A DNA stretch of 44,521 nucleotides from Budvicia aquatica DSM 5075 = ATCC 35567 (GCF_000427805.1 NZ_ATYS01000047.1:1-44521); one strand, 5' to 3'. Positions 1-9,031 are shown, numbered from the stretch's first letter. Notes: generated by a model from the letters alone, not told the origin. Translations and numbers: made by a program.

Positions 1-12
1 CAGTGATGAGTC

Positions 13-30
13 ATCCTCTCTCGCCGACCA
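13..30 (+). tRNA. 3' end fragment of tRNA-Pro (probable attR of an integrated element)
   Basis: These 18 bases equal the 3' end of enterobacterial tRNA-Pro (proM type): the 3' part of the T arm, the acceptor strand CTCGCCG and ACCA. The bases before position 13 do not form the 5' half of a T arm (no GGTTCGA), so the tRNA is not intact here. In E. coli proM is the last tRNA of the argX-hisR-leuT-proM operon upstream of glmZ and hemY, which fits this position. A copy of a tRNA 3' end cut in the T loop is what a tyrosine-integrase element leaves at its far end. The element itself would lie left of the window, so this last step is inference. Confidence 0.65.
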
Positions 31-38
31 ATTTTAAG

Positions 39-64
39 AAACCTGCTTTCGAGCAGGTTTTTTT
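39..64 (+). terminator. Intrinsic terminator of the tRNA operon
   Basis: An 8-base stem AAACCTGC/GCAGGTTT closes a six-base loop and runs into a T tract. It directly follows the tRNA-Pro 3' end, as in other enterobacteria. Confidence 0.85.
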
Positions 65-207
65 ACGCCTGAAGTTCAGAGGATGAGAATCTCCGCAGGA
101 GGTTTGAGCCGTCAGTTTGGGCAACACCTTCCTTGGCCGCTAGAAAATCGCCATATCCCGATACGGCTTGCGCGGACAAAACCTGCTCTGAAACTGAATT
201 ACACTAC

Positions 208-558
208 CTAGATATAGATTAGGGCAGCTAGTCCCCCACAGTTTATGACCACAGTGAGCCAATAGATTAGCTGAAATTGAGTTTTTTGCGTCTTGTGATG
301 AAATACCCTTTGGGCAAACAGTGCCCCTGGCCATCCGCCTAATAACCCGAATAGAAATAGCGTCCGCTCTTTTATACGCCAGTCATGACTTTTAGCGGCC
401 GACTTATCTTTCATATAAAGGAAAAAGGTGACGATACTCAGTGTGACATATAGCAGCATCACGTTTAGCGACAGCCTGCCGGAAGCAACCATAAAGGCGA
501 TAAAGTAGAAAAATAGCGTAATAAAAACAATCAATATGAGGTTTAATTTGTTCTTCAC
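208..558 (-). CDS. DUF1294 family small membrane protein
   Basis: A 116-residue protein with hydrophobic segments at about residues 6-26, 32-48, 70-86 and 97-115. Between the second and third it has the DUF1294 core: DK..A....WRI.E..L...GLLGGWPGAL.AQ followed by HKT.K..FQ (about residues 51-92). The family occurs alone or fused to a cold-shock domain. Here only the membrane part is present. The function is unknown. It sits between the tRNA-Pro remnant and glmZ, where E. coli has aslB/aslA, and it reads toward the tRNA remnant. No neighbour suggests a role. The start ATG at 558 is supported by the first hydrophobic helix beginning at once. Confidence 0.85.
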   Translation of the reverse strand: MKNKLNLILIVFITLFFYFIAFMVASGRLSLNVMLLYVTLSIVTFFLYMKDKSAAKSHDWRIKERTLFLFGLLGGWPGALFAQRVFHHKTQKTQFQLIYWLTVVINCGGLAALIYI

Positions 559-616
559 TGAAAAGCTTCCTGCTTTGGTGATACTGTCTGTGGGAATACA
601 GATATTCTTAGACGGT

Positions 617-634
617 TGTCGTTACTCAAAGACA
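617..634 (+). promoter_or_regulatory. Candidate GlrR (QseF) activator site 1 for glmZ
   Basis: An exact TGTC-N10-GACA match, the consensus of the GlrR response regulator that drives sigma-54 transcription of glmY/glmZ. It lies about 240 bases upstream of the glmZ start. A second near-match follows 63 bases (six helical turns) downstream. A weaker TGTC occurs at 585. Confidence 0.65.
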
Positions 635-636
635 TG

Positions 637-649
637 TAATATATTGATT
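637..649 (-). promoter_or_regulatory. Candidate IHF site
   Basis: On the minus strand the bases read AATCAATATATTA, a full match to the IHF consensus WATCAANNNNTTR. It lies between the two candidate GlrR sites, where a DNA bend would be expected in a sigma-54 system. Such matches are frequent in AT-rich DNA, so the call is tentative. Confidence 0.4.
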
Positions 650-679
650 TTATTTGATAAAAAAATATCATTGGTTTGT

Positions 680-697
680 TGTCTCTAAAAAGAGACG
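680..697 (+). promoter_or_regulatory. Candidate GlrR activator site 2 for glmZ
   Basis: TGTC-N10-GACG, one mismatch from the GlrR consensus TGTC-N10-GACA. It is phased exactly 63 bases from the perfect site at 617. Confidence 0.55.
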
Positions 698-829
698 CTT
701 TACTCCTGATGGTTTTATTTACATAGGGATAAAGCCTGCTTTTCTGTTCGACTATTTAAAGTTTAATATCTATTATTAATCATATGGTTGCATTTTTTAT
801 ATTGAGATATTTATCAATTAACTAAAAGT

Positions 830-845
830 TGGCACAATGAATGCA
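830..845 (+). promoter_or_regulatory. Sigma-54 (-24/-12) promoter of glmZ
   Basis: TTGGCACAATGAATGCA carries GG at 831-832 and GC at 843-844 with exactly ten bases between, the invariant sigma-54 geometry (TGGCAC-N5-TTGC, one mismatch at the -14 T). The sRNA start expected from homology (GTAGA, 857) is 12-13 bases after the GC. A possible overlapping sigma-70 -10 (AATAAC, 845-850) has no good -35. Confidence 0.8.
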
Positions 846-856
846 ATAACTAAAAT

Positions 857-1068
857 GTAGAATGCTCATTCACCTCTTTATGATAGTTGATTTAAGGATC
901 GCTTCATAAGCCTATCGAATGATGCAGAGCCGAGTAATGGTGTCTATCGTCTAGCTTATTGATGACATTGTCATCAAACATCAGACATAACGTTGAGTGA
1001 GACACCACCATGTTGTCCTTTGACCTGATTTTTTCTCACACTTGCCCCTCTAGGCAAGTGTTTTTTTT
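857..1068 (+). ncRNA. glmZ: GlmZ small regulatory RNA
   Basis: GlmZ activates translation of glmS mRNA (glucosamine-6-phosphate synthase) together with Hfq, and is protected from RapZ/RNase E processing by its homologue GlmY. It is recognised here by position (just upstream of hemY, as in E. coli), by length (about 212 nt against about 207) and by conserved blocks. The 5' end is GTAGA.TGCTCATTC, the middle has ATGATGCAGAGCCG (about 919-932), and the glmS-pairing region AACGTTGAGTGA lies at 989-1000, followed by TTGTTGTC. The RNA ends with a strong terminator at 1038-1068. The upstream sigma-54 promoter and GlrR-type sites imply control by the GlrK/GlrR system, as described for Yersinia, rather than the sigma-70-only arrangement of E. 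coli glmZ. Confidence 0.93.
1038..1068 (+). terminator. Rho-independent terminator of glmZ
   Basis: An eight-base stem CACTTGCC/GGCAAGTG with a six-base loop is followed by eight T residues. It forms the Hfq-binding 3' end of the sRNA. Confidence 0.95.
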
Positions 1069-1130
1069 GCCTAAAATTTACCATGAAGCTAGTGAAGAGA
1101 TTGAGGGTAGAAAGAAAAGAAAGAACAATG

Positions 1131-1167
1131 TCGATACGGGCCCCTTTAGGAACCCGTATCGATTTTT
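1131..1167 (+). terminator. Hairpin terminator between glmZ and hemY
   Basis: A ten-base perfect stem TCGATACGGG/CCCGTATCGA with a 12-base loop is followed on the plus strand by TTTTT. On the minus strand it lies just past the hemY stop and lacks a T run, so it may back up glmZ termination and protect hemY mRNA. Confidence 0.75.
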
Positions 1168-2354
1168 CAGTTGTTAGTCAGTGTCAACGCTAGTCCCTGA
1201 CGGCGCATCTGGGCGGCTTCAGCCGGGCGATTTAGCTTATCGTAGGTGTCAGCTAATAGCGCGTAGTCCTGAGCATTAGGCTGTTGTTTTATGGCCTCAA
1301 GTAAAGCATGGTTGGCCTGTTCCCACTCACCGTGTTGAATCAGCAATTGACCCAATGTGCTGTTTAATAGCTGGGTTGAACCATGTTCATTGATCTGTAA
1401 CCGAAGTTCTTTTTCCAATGGTCCGGGATTACCGGATTTAAGTTTTGGCATCAGCTTAATCAGTTTTTCATCATATTGATGCTTTAGGCTATCTAAAATG
1501 ATCTTTTGCGCCTGTTCATTATCATCACAGGCGATAAAATGGTCGGCCAGCTCAATTTGTAAGGCATGGTTATTCCGAACCTTACGCGGCTGATCTTTCC
1601 ACCACTGCCTTAAACCTTCGCTACCGCCATCTGACATTGCCTGATTCATCAAACCGATATAAGCCTGATTACGTAAAGTTTCCAGCGTATCCTCATCATA
1701 GAGTTTAGCTTTTTCGATTGATGGGATAATTTCAAGCAATGAGCTATAGCCGCCGGTTTTCAGATAGGCCTGCTGTGCTAATCGAAGCACTTCCGGATGG
1801 CGTGGCGCATCGTTGAGTAACTGGTCTACGCCATGGCGGGCCGCATGATATTCGCCTTGAGCTAATTGAATCCGCACTCGGGTAATATCGACCGGTAGTT
1901 GATCGGTGTCAGCCAACTCTGCTGCGCGGCTTAAGTAATCGTTGATGCGCTGTGTATCGCCATTTTGTTGCGCTGCTTCAGCAGCAAGTAAATAGTTTAC
2001 AACCGGTTGTTCAGCATAATCAGCATTGCTGGTCAGCAATTTTTCTACCTGTGAAAAATCACCCTCAGTCAGCTTAAGTAGTGCCGCTCGGGTTTGTTTA
2101 CGCGCTCGGGTACTCTTGCGACCAATGAACCAGCCTTTAGTGCGAGCGCTGGTATGGAATACCCGACGTAGTATCCATTCAATGCAGAATAGAATAATAA
2201 ACAATAACGCGACTACGATCGCCAGACCGGTAACGCTCATTTTAATGTCGTAGTTATCGGTCTGGATTAATACTGAGCCCTGATGGCCGGCAAACATTGG
2301 GCCCAGAGCAATACCCGCGACTAATATTGCCAATAAAAAGAGTATGCGTAACAT
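1167..2354 (-). CDS. hemY: HemY, heme-biosynthesis operon membrane TPR protein
   Basis: A 395-residue inner-membrane protein with two transmembrane segments at about residues 2-20 and 43-64 (HemY N-terminal domain), followed by a basic linker (KSTRARKQTRAA) and a helical TPR-rich cytoplasmic or periplasmic portion up to the end. Enterobacterial HemY is encoded last in hemCDXY. It has no proven catalytic activity and is thought to assist heme or porphyrin handling. It is not the Bacillus oxidase of the same name. It starts four bases after the hemX stop, so it is translated from the hemCDXY message. Length and ends match the family. Confidence 0.95.
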   Translation of the reverse strand: MLRILFLLAILVAGIALGPMFAGHQGSVLIQTDNYDIKMSVTGLAIVVALLFIILFCIEWILRRVFHTSARTKGWFIGRKSTRARKQTRAALLKLTEGDFSQVEKLLTSNADYAEQPVVNYLLAAEAAQQNGDTQRINDYLSRAAELADTDQLPVDITRVRIQLAQGEYHAARHGVDQLLNDAPRHPEVLRLAQQAYLKTGGYSSLLEIIPSIEKAKLYDEDTLETLRNQAYIGLMNQAMSDGGSEGLRQWWKDQPRKVRNNHALQIELADHFIACDDNEQAQKIILDSLKHQYDEKLIKLMPKLKSGNPGPLEKELRLQINEHGSTQLLNSTLGQLLIQHGEWEQANHALLEAIKQQPNAQDYALLADTYDKLNRPAEAAQMRRQGLALTLTNN

Positions 2355-2357
2355 AAG

Positions 2358-3536
2358 TTAGCCCTCCTGATTACTGGTAGTCGACGGTGCTGGCGTTGGT
2401 GCTTGTAGCATCATGTTTCGCATGCGGCTTTGGGTTACCTTGTCCAACAGTTCCAGACTTTTTAGTTCCTTTGGTAAATCCAGACTGATGGATTGCTGGC
2501 TTAGTTCATCTATCTGTTCAAGGAACGCTTTAGTTGAAGGTTGCTCAGTATCGAAGTAAGCCCGTACCCAAGTGGAGACGCTTTCCAATGATTGCTTATA
2601 AATATCACCCTGATGGCGGGATACTGCTCGGGCTGCAATCAACAGTTTTAATCGCAGATTTTCTCGCAGGTATGTATCCTGATCCGGCGTTAATAGCGGG
2701 CTGGTTAGCTCATTGTCCGGAACGTTGCGGGTGCGAATAGTAATAAATTCAGACATAAAATTATGCCAGCTTTTTTCTAAATTTTGACGCCAGTCTTTTA
2801 GCTCACCGCTGACCTCGGTGCTACCTTTCTCCATCGGCGTATTGTCCCAGTCTGTACTGGCCGACGGCAAATTCATAATCTGATCGGAGAGCTGATTCAG
2901 CTTTAATGCAATGCCATCAAAGTCGATCTGGCTAATCGCTGAAATATCATTAATATCTTGGATAATAGCCTGACGAACCTCATTCAGGCTTGGATCGCGT
3001 AACTCAGCTAATGAGTCATCTGCGCTTTTTAACAGGCTTTCTGCAGTTGGAATATCCTGCTCATTCCATAGCTTACGGGCCGCAAGTTTGACTAAGTAAT
3101 CCGCCTCAGACAAACGCCAGATTTTAGTATCGCTGTTCGCAATAGCCGTCATCTTTGTCTGTAATTCTTGCAGATGAGATTCTTGAGCTTTTAGTAAGCT
3201 ACTTTGCTCCGCCATTCTTTGTTCAGCACTTTTTAGCAGATCGGATTGCTGACTTAGTGAGGTAGCAAAGCGCCCTTCCTCTTGAGATTGGCCCGTTTTT
3301 AAAGCATCTATCTGGGACTGGAGCTTTTGAATAATCGCCTGTTGGGATGCGGCCTGTTGATGCCCGTGATAGTAAAGCCCACCACCAAGTGCAATCACTA
3401 AAGCAATCGCAATCGCGCCAAGGGCTGCACCTGAACGGCCACCCTGCTTTGCTGCCGGCGCTTTGACTTCTGTTTTTGTTTCAGTTGGCGTTTTTTGCTG
3501 CTCAACTGGTGCTGATGGGGTCGTTGAATCCGTCAT
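2358..3536 (-). CDS. hemX: HemX, heme-operon membrane protein (uroporphyrinogen III methylase-like annotation)
   Basis: A 392-residue protein of the enterobacterial HemX family. It has a Ser/Thr/Pro/Lys-rich cytoplasmic N-terminus (1-35), one transmembrane segment (about 37-55), a long coiled coil rich in Gln and Leu (about 60-130) and a helical periplasmic domain. Databases often label it uroporphyrinogen-III C-methyltransferase, but no SAM-binding motif of the CobA/CysG type can be seen, so a methylase role is doubtful. It is third in hemCDXY, 23 bases after hemD and three bases before hemY. Confidence 0.93.
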   Translation of the reverse strand: MTDSTTPSAPVEQQKTPTETKTEVKAPAAKQGGRSGAALGAIAIALVIALGGGLYYHGHQQAASQQAIIQKLQSQIDALKTGQSQEEGRFATSLSQQSDLLKSAEQRMAEQSSLLKAQESHLQELQTKMTAIANSDTKIWRLSEADYLVKLAARKLWNEQDIPTAESLLKSADDSLAELRDPSLNEVRQAIIQDINDISAISQIDFDGIALKLNQLSDQIMNLPSASTDWDNTPMEKGSTEVSGELKDWRQNLEKSWHNFMSEFITIRTRNVPDNELTSPLLTPDQDTYLRENLRLKLLIAARAVSRHQGDIYKQSLESVSTWVRAYFDTEQPSTKAFLEQIDELSQQSISLDLPKELKSLELLDKVTQSRMRNMMLQAPTPAPSTTSNQEG

Positions 3537-3559
3537 CCTGGCTCATCCCATAGTTAAAT

Positions 3560-4309
3560 TTATTGTAGTGCGCGAAGTAGCGCATCATTATCTGCATTGT
3601 CTGCAATCAGGCATTGTGTCCAGCCTAAAGCTTTAGCCATGATTGCAAGACGTTCACTGACCACTATGACACGGCAACTTAATAGCCATTGTTGGTAGTT
3701 TGCAGGAACAAGGTGGTACAGATGTTGTAACATTTCTCCACTGGTAATTACTAGCCTGTCTATATTGAGTGCTTGCCAGCGTTGGCAAATCTCACTAGCA
3801 TCGTAATTTATCATATGGCGTTGATAACATTCACAAAAAATAACATCAGCTCCCTGCTTCTTTAGCTCTTCAGCTAAAAACTCACGTCCGCCGTTGCCAC
3901 GGAGTATCAAAATTTTCTTGCCAGCAACCTGCTGTAATTGAGGTAATTTTAACAGTTCTTCGCTAATTTCGCGACCTTGAGGGTAACCCACCAGAGAAGA
4001 GGTGGCTTTCTGCAGTGCTGACTGTAGCACCGAGGCCGTTTTATAGCCGATAGCCAAGTAATTGATATTTTCAGGCCAGGCATAATTATCTTGGGCTAAC
4101 TTGTTTTTTGCATAATTTACAGCATGTTGAGAAGCTGCGATGACAATATCACCACTTTTCATTGCTGTTAGATAATGCGCTAGCTTATCCAGTTCATCAC
4201 CCGGGCTAAAAGTAATGAGTGGGGTATGGTAAGCGTCCATGCCATGTTCGGTGAGCTGTTTGACCAACAGTTCACCGAAAGGGGATGGGCGTGTTACCAG
4301 AATACTCAT
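3560..4309 (-). CDS. hemD: Uroporphyrinogen-III synthase
   Basis: HemD closes and inverts ring D of hydroxymethylbilane to give uroporphyrinogen III, the branch point to heme, siroheme and cobalamin. The 249-residue protein has the usual length (E. coli 246) and starts with the family motif ILVTRP.P.G..L. It has the two-domain alternating pattern and the conserved late segment of the form LVITSGEML. Its ATG overlaps the hemC stop by four bases (ATGA), so the two are translationally coupled: HemC releases the unstable substrate that HemD uses. Confidence 0.96.
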   Translation of the reverse strand: MSILVTRPSPFGELLVKQLTEHGMDAYHTPLITFSPGDELDKLAHYLTAMKSGDIVIAASQHAVNYAKNKLAQDNYAWPENINYLAIGYKTASVLQSALQKATSSLVGYPQGREISEELLKLPQLQQVAGKKILILRGNGGREFLAEELKKQGADVIFCECYQRHMINYDASEICQRWQALNIDRLVITSGEMLQHLYHLVPANYQQWLLSCRVIVVSERLAIMAKALGWTQCLIADNADNDALLRALQ

Positions 4310-5247
4310 TGTGGTGTGTAATCCCGATAGACGTTATGCAAAATAACATCTGCACCTTGGCCGAGTAATTCTTCTGCCAGCTCAACACCCATTTTCTCTG
4401 CATCTTTTACCGGGCCACGGCGTTCACCACGAATAATCTGACTGCCGTCTGGTGCACCAACCAACGCTCTTAGCCATAAGGTATCGCCTTCCAATTCGGC
4501 ATAGCTGCCGATCGGAACCTGACAGCCCCCCTCGAGGCGAGCGTTCATTGCCCGTTCAGCCAGCACCCGGACTTGAGTATTGATATCGTTGAGAGGGGCT
4601 AAAAGTTCGCGGGTTTTATGATCGTCTAAACGACATTCAATACCGACTGCACCCTGACCAACGGCCGGCAATGATTCTTCCGGTGACATATAAGCACGAA
4701 TACGTTCTTCCAGCTTTAAACGCTTTAAGCCGGCTGCGGCCAGAATAATGGCATCGTAATGACCGTTATCCAGTTTTCCTAAACGGGTGCCTACGTTTCC
4801 ACGCAGGTCCAGAATGGTTAAATCAGGGCGACGGGCTCTTAGCTGACATTGACGACGAAGGCTGGAGGTACCGACGATACTGCCGCTAGGTAATTGGTCC
4901 AGAGAGTTAAAATTATTGGAGACAAAGGCGTCACGCGGGTCTTCCCGTTGGCAAATGGTCACCAGGCCTAAACCCTCCGGAAATGCGACAGGAACATCTT
5001 TCATTGAGTGAACGGCAATATCGGCACGCCCTTCAAGCATTGCCACTTCCAGCTCTTTAACGAACAGTCCTTTACCACCGACTTTAGCCAGCGGGGTATC
5101 CAGAATAATGTCACCCTTGGTCACCATAGTCACCAACTCTACGGTAAGATCAGGATGGCATTCGAGTAGACGATCCCGAACGTAGTGAGCCTGCCATAAG
5201 GCTAACGGGCTTTGACGGGTAGCTATGCGGATAATATTATTAGACAT
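4306..5247 (-). CDS. hemC: Porphobilinogen deaminase (hydroxymethylbilane synthase)
   Basis: HemC joins four porphobilinogens into hydroxymethylbilane on a dipyrromethane cofactor. The 313 residues equal the E. coli length. The start [15 protein letters not shown], the catalytic Asp84 in VHSMKDVP, the Arg/Lys-rich substrate region ([16 protein letters not shown]) and the cofactor cysteine in the GGCQVP motif near residue 242 are all present. It is the first gene of hemCDXY and divergent from cyaA. A good sigma-70 promoter lies just upstream at 5280-5308. Confidence 0.98.
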   Translation of the reverse strand: MSNNIIRIATRQSPLALWQAHYVRDRLLECHPDLTVELVTMVTKGDIILDTPLAKVGGKGLFVKELEVAMLEGRADIAVHSMKDVPVAFPEGLGLVTICQREDPRDAFVSNNFNSLDQLPSGSIVGTSSLRRQCQLRARRPDLTILDLRGNVGTRLGKLDNGHYDAIILAAAGLKRLKLEERIRAYMSPEESLPAVGQGAVGIECRLDDHKTRELLAPLNDINTQVRVLAERAMNARLEGGCQVPIGSYAELEGDTLWLRALVGAPDGSQIIRGERRGPVKDAEKMGVELAEELLGQGADVILHNVYRDYTPQ

Positions 5248-5279
5248 GCTTTATCATTACCTTTTTATTATATGCGGCT

Positions 5280-5308
5280 ATTCTATCAGTTGGTGTGCAT
5301 AGTGTCAG
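5280..5308 (-). promoter_or_regulatory. Sigma-70 promoter of hemCDXY
   Basis: On the minus strand CTGACA (5308-5303), a 17-base spacer and TAGAAT (5285-5280) form a near-consensus promoter with the start point at about 5273, some 26 bases before the hemC ATG. Confidence 0.7.
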
Positions 5309-5328
5309 CGTACAGAATAATTATCGCT

Positions 5329-5375
5329 ATACCCGTCATACTTCAAGTGGCAGATGCGTTGGATGTATCACTCGG
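5329..5375 (+). repeat. Degenerate copy of an enterobacterial dispersed repeat (TATACCCGTCATACTTCAAG type)
   Basis: The segment starts with TATACCCGTCATACTTCAAG and continues with a GCAG.TGCGTTGG motif. I know this sequence as the left part of an intergenic repeat that is common in Yersinia, Serratia and Photorhabdus genomes. After about 40 bases the similarity fades, and no second copy is visible in the window. It lies in the hemC-cyaA divergent region, outside both likely core promoters. Confidence 0.5.
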
Positions 5376-5534
5376 CTAGGCTGTGAATTATTTTAGGCAT
5401 ATTCACTGTTGCTGAAACTATTTATTATTCAGCAGCAAAGTCTGATATTTACCGATTATCTTGCCTCGATCTCAGTGATAAAGAGGGCTCAGAGGGTATC
5501 GGCGACGAGTCTATATCTTTACGCCTTGCTCGCA

Positions 5535-5556
5535 AGGTGTTAAATTGATCACGTTT
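5535..5556 (+). promoter_or_regulatory. CRP site of the cyaA promoter
   Basis: AAGGTGTTAAATTGATCACG contains TGTTA-N6-TCACG, the same imperfect CRP site found at the cyaA P2 promoter of E. coli, including flanking bases. There cAMP-CRP represses cyaA, closing a negative feedback loop. The centre is about 100 bases before the cyaA start codon. Confidence 0.8.
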
Positions 5557-5649
5557 CTGGCAACCGGTGGTAGATAGTTTCGGCTATTTAAGCATGCATC
5601 CAGAATGCAGTTCCTTTAATCACTGTAGGAATTAATCAGGCAAATCGTC

Positions 5650-8205
5650 TTGCATCTTAATATGACCTTATTAAAGCAGCGATTAGATACGTTAAATCAA
5701 TTACGTATCAATCGTGCTATGGCGAACATGGGATCCGCTTTTCAGCAGGTGTATATGCTGCTGCCCATTTTTTTGCATTACCACCACCCTAAAATGCCCG
5801 GATATCAGGATGGAATCGTACCTAACGGAATCTGTTCTTATATCCCCAGCGATACACAAAGCCAGTATCTGGCTGATTTTTGCCAAAACACCGGCATTCC
5901 TTTAATTCCCCATACGACTCAGGTCTTACCTATTACGGGCGTCTACTGTATGGGAAGCACTTCCTCAGTCGGACAAAGCCAGTCGTCAGATCTTGATATA
6001 TGGATTTGTCACCAGTCGTGGTTAAACAGCAACGAGCGCACAATTCTGCAGGCAAAATGTATTTTGCTTGAGCAATGGGCTGCGTCTCTAGGCGTTGAGG
6101 TTAACTTCTTCCTGATCGATGAAAACCGCTTTCGTCAAAATCAAAGTGGCAAACTAGACAGCGAAGACTGTGGCTCTACGCTACATATCCTGTTATTAGA
6201 TGAGTTTTATCGCAGCGCAGTAAAACTGGCCGGTAAACCTTTGCTATGGAACGTGGTTCCCGACAATCAGGAAATGAATTATGAGGAGTACGTTTCCGGG
6301 CTATTTGCTCAGGGCGAGCTTCAGCGTGACGAATGGATCGATTTGGGCGGGCTAGGGTCATTATCGGCTGAAGAGTATTTTGGTGCCAGTCTATGGCAAC
6401 TTTATAAAAGTATCGACTCACCTTACAAAGCCGTGCTGAAAACCCTGTTGCTTGAGACCTATTCGTGGGAATACCCACAGGCTCAGCTACTGGCAATAGA
6501 AATAAAAAGAAGATTGCACAACGGTGAGCTGGACTCTTTTAGCCTTGACGCATATTACATGATGCTGGAAAGGGTCACTATTTACCTACAGGCTATTGGT
6601 GATGATACCCGGCTTGATTTGGTGCGCCGATGTTTTTATTTAAAAGTGTGCGAACGGTTATCTGAACCTAGTGAAACCATTCCTGCTCAGGGGAACTGGC
6701 GCCGGGAAATTCTGAACCAGTTAGTGCTGGAGTGGGGATGGGATAATACCCGCCTTGAAATTCTGGATAACCGGGCAAACTGGAAAATCGAACGGGTGCG
6801 CGAAGCCAATAATGAATTGCTTGATGCGTTAATGCAAAGCTATCGTAATCTGATTCGTTTTGCCCGCCGCAATAATTTAAGCGTAAGTGCCAGCCCGCAA
6901 GATATCGGGGTCTTGACCCGCAAACTGTATGCCGCTTTTGAGGCTCTCCCGGGTAAAGTGACTCTGGTTAATCCTCAAATATCTCCGGATTTATCTGAAA
7001 AGAACCTGACCTTTATTCAGGTACCGATAGATCGGGCTAATCGGGCTGGATGGTATCTCTACAATCAGGCTCCCACCGTTGATTCAATCATTGGCCACCA
7101 ACCGTTGGAATATAATCGCTATCTGAGCAAGTTAGTGGCGTGGTCTTATTTCAACGGATTACTGACGCCGGGCACTCAGCTACACGTAAAAAATAGCGAA
7201 CATTGTAATACTGAAAAACTACAGGCTTTTGTTGCGGATATTGCAAAACACTTTCCGTTAAGAGTGCCGGCATCAACGCCAAAAGCGCTCTACAGCCCTT
7301 GTGAAATCCGCCATCTGGCGCTTATTGTCAATCTGGAAAACGATCCAACGGCGTCACTGCTGGAAGAGACCCAACCGTTCGATTTAGGTAAGTTAGACGT
7401 ATTTAGCTTTGGTAAACAGGAACAGTGCCTGATTGGCAGCGTCGATCTTTTATATCGAAACTCATGGAATGAAGTTCGTACGCTTCACTTTACCGGTAGT
7501 CAGGCGGTGCTTGAAGCGCTTAAAACCATTTTAGGTAAAATGCATCAGGATGCTCAACCACCTGAATCAGTAGATGTTTTCTGCTATAGCGAGCATTTGC
7601 GCGGGCTTATCCAGACTCGGTTGCAGCAGTTGGTGTCTGAATGTATTAATCTGCGATTATCCAGTACTCGTCAGGAATCTCACCGCTTCAAAGCATTAAG
7701 AATTTCCGGTCAGACTTGGGGATTGTTCTTTGAACGCCTCAGCGTATCGGTACAAAAGCTGGAAAATGCCGTTGAGTTTTACGGAGCAATCTCGAACAAC
7801 AAATTGAATGGTATTCCTATTCAGTTGAACGCTGAACAGGATCATCTGCCGCAAATTATTGACGGTTCTGCCAGTGAAGGAATTATTCAGTTCTTCTTTG
7901 AGAATGCCGATAAGGGTTTCAATATCTATATTCTTGATGAGCTGAACCGGGTTGAGGTTTATTTAAATTGCCAAGGCTGTATTGAGGAACTGGTTTGTGA
8001 TGTGAGCCGTTTTTACGCCTCTTCCCACGAACGATTTACCTATGGTTCCGGCTCGGTTAACTTTAATTTGCCACAGTTTTATCAAATTGTTTATACCGAC
8101 GGCGAAGCCAGCATTATTCCATTTAATAGCAACTCCATTTCACCACTGAGTGCGCCTACGGTTCCCATCACTAAAAAAGATATTATGCTCAGCCATACTT
8201 TCTGA
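5650..8205 (+). CDS. cyaA: Class I adenylate cyclase
   Basis: CyaA makes cAMP from ATP, and its activity is raised by phosphorylated EIIA-Glc when glucose is absent. The 851-residue protein is close to the E. coli length (848). The N-terminal catalytic domain (to about residue 540) has the nucleotidyltransferase motif [17 protein letters not shown] with Asp114 and Asp116. The C-terminal half is the glucose-sensing regulatory domain. The start is TTG, as in E. coli, 9 bases after an AGG-containing ribosome site. An in-frame ATG follows four codons later. TTG limits expression. A CRP site lies upstream. The gene is divergent from hemC and ends in a strong terminator. Confidence 0.98.
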   Translation: MHLNMTLLKQRLDTLNQLRINRAMANMGSAFQQVYMLLPIFLHYHHPKMPGYQDGIVPNGICSYIPSDTQSQYLADFCQNTGIPLIPHTTQVLPITGVYCMGSTSSVGQSQSSDLDIWICHQSWLNSNERTILQAKCILLEQWAASLGVEVNFFLIDENRFRQNQSGKLDSEDCGSTLHILLLDEFYRSAVKLAGKPLLWNVVPDNQEMNYEEYVSGLFAQGELQRDEWIDLGGLGSLSAEEYFGASLWQLYKSIDSPYKAVLKTLLLETYSWEYPQAQLLAIEIKRRLHNGELDSFSLDAYYMMLERVTIYLQAIGDDTRLDLVRRCFYLKVCERLSEPSETIPAQGNWRREILNQLVLEWGWDNTRLEILDNRANWKIERVREANNELLDALMQSYRNLIRFARRNNLSVSASPQDIGVLTRKLYAAFEALPGKVTLVNPQISPDLSEKNLTFIQVPIDRANRAGWYLYNQAPTVDSIIGHQPLEYNRYLSKLVAWSYFNGLLTPGTQLHVKNSEHCNTEKLQAFVADIAKHFPLRVPASTPKALYSPCEIRHLALIVNLENDPTASLLEETQPFDLGKLDVFSFGKQEQCLIGSVDLLYRNSWNEVRTLHFTGSQAVLEALKTILGKMHQDAQPPESVDVFCYSEHLRGLIQTRLQQLVSECINLRLSSTRQESHRFKALRISGQTWGLFFERLSVSVQKLENAVEFYGAISNNKLNGIPIQLNAEQDHLPQIIDGSASEGIIQFFFENADKGFNIYILDELNRVEVYLNCQGCIEELVCDVSRFYASSHERFTYGSGSVNFNLPQFYQIVYTDGEASIIPFNSNSISPLSAPTVPITKKDIMLSHTF

Positions 8206-8269
8206 TGAGCTATGTTTTAGCGTCTGGTTCTGTCATTCGTGTCGCTAAAGTCAGGCAGATAAGAATAAC

Positions 8270-8306
8270 AAGGCCGGAATGTTAAACAGCATTCCGGCCT
8301 TTTTTT
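8270..8306 (+). terminator. Intrinsic terminator after cyaA
   Basis: A 12-base stem AAGGCCGGAATG/CATTCCGGCCTT with an eight-base loop is followed by a run of T. It separates cyaA from the convergent cyaY. Confidence 0.92.
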
Positions 8307-8321
8307 GAATAAAAATAAAAT

Positions 8322-8645
8322 TTATTTCAACAGCGATACATCTTCACCGGATTGCTGAGAGCAGGCTTCAGAGAGTAATGATAAGAATTCCTGACCGCTG
8401 CGATCGCAATACCAACGGTCGTCACGGTAATCAAAATGGTATCCACCACTCTTAGTTGCTAGCCAGATTTGATGCATAGGTTCTTGTTTATTAATAATAA
8501 TTTTCGTGCCATTTTCAAAAGAAAGTGACATGACACCACCGTTGGTTTCATAGTCAATATCAGCGTCGCCATCAATATTATCTATCGCTTCTTCGATATA
8601 ACGCATCAACTTATCAGCCAGTTGATGAAATTCAGTATCATTCAT
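8322..8645 (-). CDS. cyaY: CyaY, bacterial frataxin
   Basis: A 107-residue iron-binding protein that modulates iron-sulfur cluster assembly by interacting with IscS. The first helix carries the acidic ridge ([14 protein letters not shown], residues 18-33), followed by the frataxin beta sheet with the conserved Q.W.AT..GG.HF motif (about residues 59-71) and a second helix. Length and motifs match E. coli CyaY (106). It is convergent with cyaA and divergent from lptM, as in E. coli. Confidence 0.97.
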   Translation of the reverse strand: MNDTEFHQLADKLMRYIEEAIDNIDGDADIDYETNGGVMSLSFENGTKIIINKQEPMHQIWLATKSGGYHFDYRDDRWYCDRSGQEFLSLLSEACSQQSGEDVSLLK

Positions 8646-8702
8646 AATCAGAATTCCTGTTGCTTTTCGTGATCTAGCTGCGATTATAGAGGGCTAAACA
8701 AA

Positions 8703-8906
8703 ATGAATCACAGGCTTATTTCAATGAATAGAACTTTTCGTTGCGCATTATTGGTATTAACGACACTTTGGCTGGCTGGCTGTGGTTTAAAAGGCCCGTT
8801 ATATATGCCCGCTGATGAAGCGCCTAAGCAGGAAGCTGCGGTTGATGTTGCTCAACCAGTACAAACTGAGAGTAATACTCAGGCTGCAAGCGATGCTGCA
8901 AAATAA
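8703..8906 (+). CDS. lptM: LptM (YifL), LPS translocon-associated lipoprotein
   Basis: A 67-residue lipoprotein. A basic start, a hydrophobic stretch and the lipobox LAGC place the lipidated Cys at residue 27. It is followed by the signature GLKGPLY that mimics LPS binding to LptD. In E. coli LptM promotes oxidative maturation of the LptDE translocon. The rest is an Ala/Glu/Gln-rich tail. The ATG at 8703 has GAGGG nine bases upstream. A second ATG at 8724 would match the shorter E. coli protein but has no ribosome site. Confidence 0.92.
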   Translation: MNHRLISMNRTFRCALLVLTTLWLAGCGLKGPLYMPADEAPKQEAAVDVAQPVQTESNTQAASDAAK

Positions 8907-9031
8907 AAACGGCAGAAAAATGCCGGTTAGTGTGGTTTAACGCTGGCAGAAATATCCCCGGACAGGGTAACTTACAGTATATGAAATATTGGGTGTGATA
9001 CCCGTAGTATAAAATAGATTAGGCAAAGCAT

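Noticed and set aside
1-30. Intact tRNA-Pro gene
   Set aside because: Only the last 18 bases match. The bases before them cannot form the T arm, and the window holds no other part of the tRNA.
140-334. 64-residue reading frame on the minus strand
   Set aside because: It overlaps the well-supported DUF1294 gene in another frame and has no recognisable motif.
2358-3536. HemX as an active uroporphyrinogen III methyltransferase
   Set aside because: The protein has no SAM-binding GxGxG-type or CobA motifs. The name reflects an old annotation.
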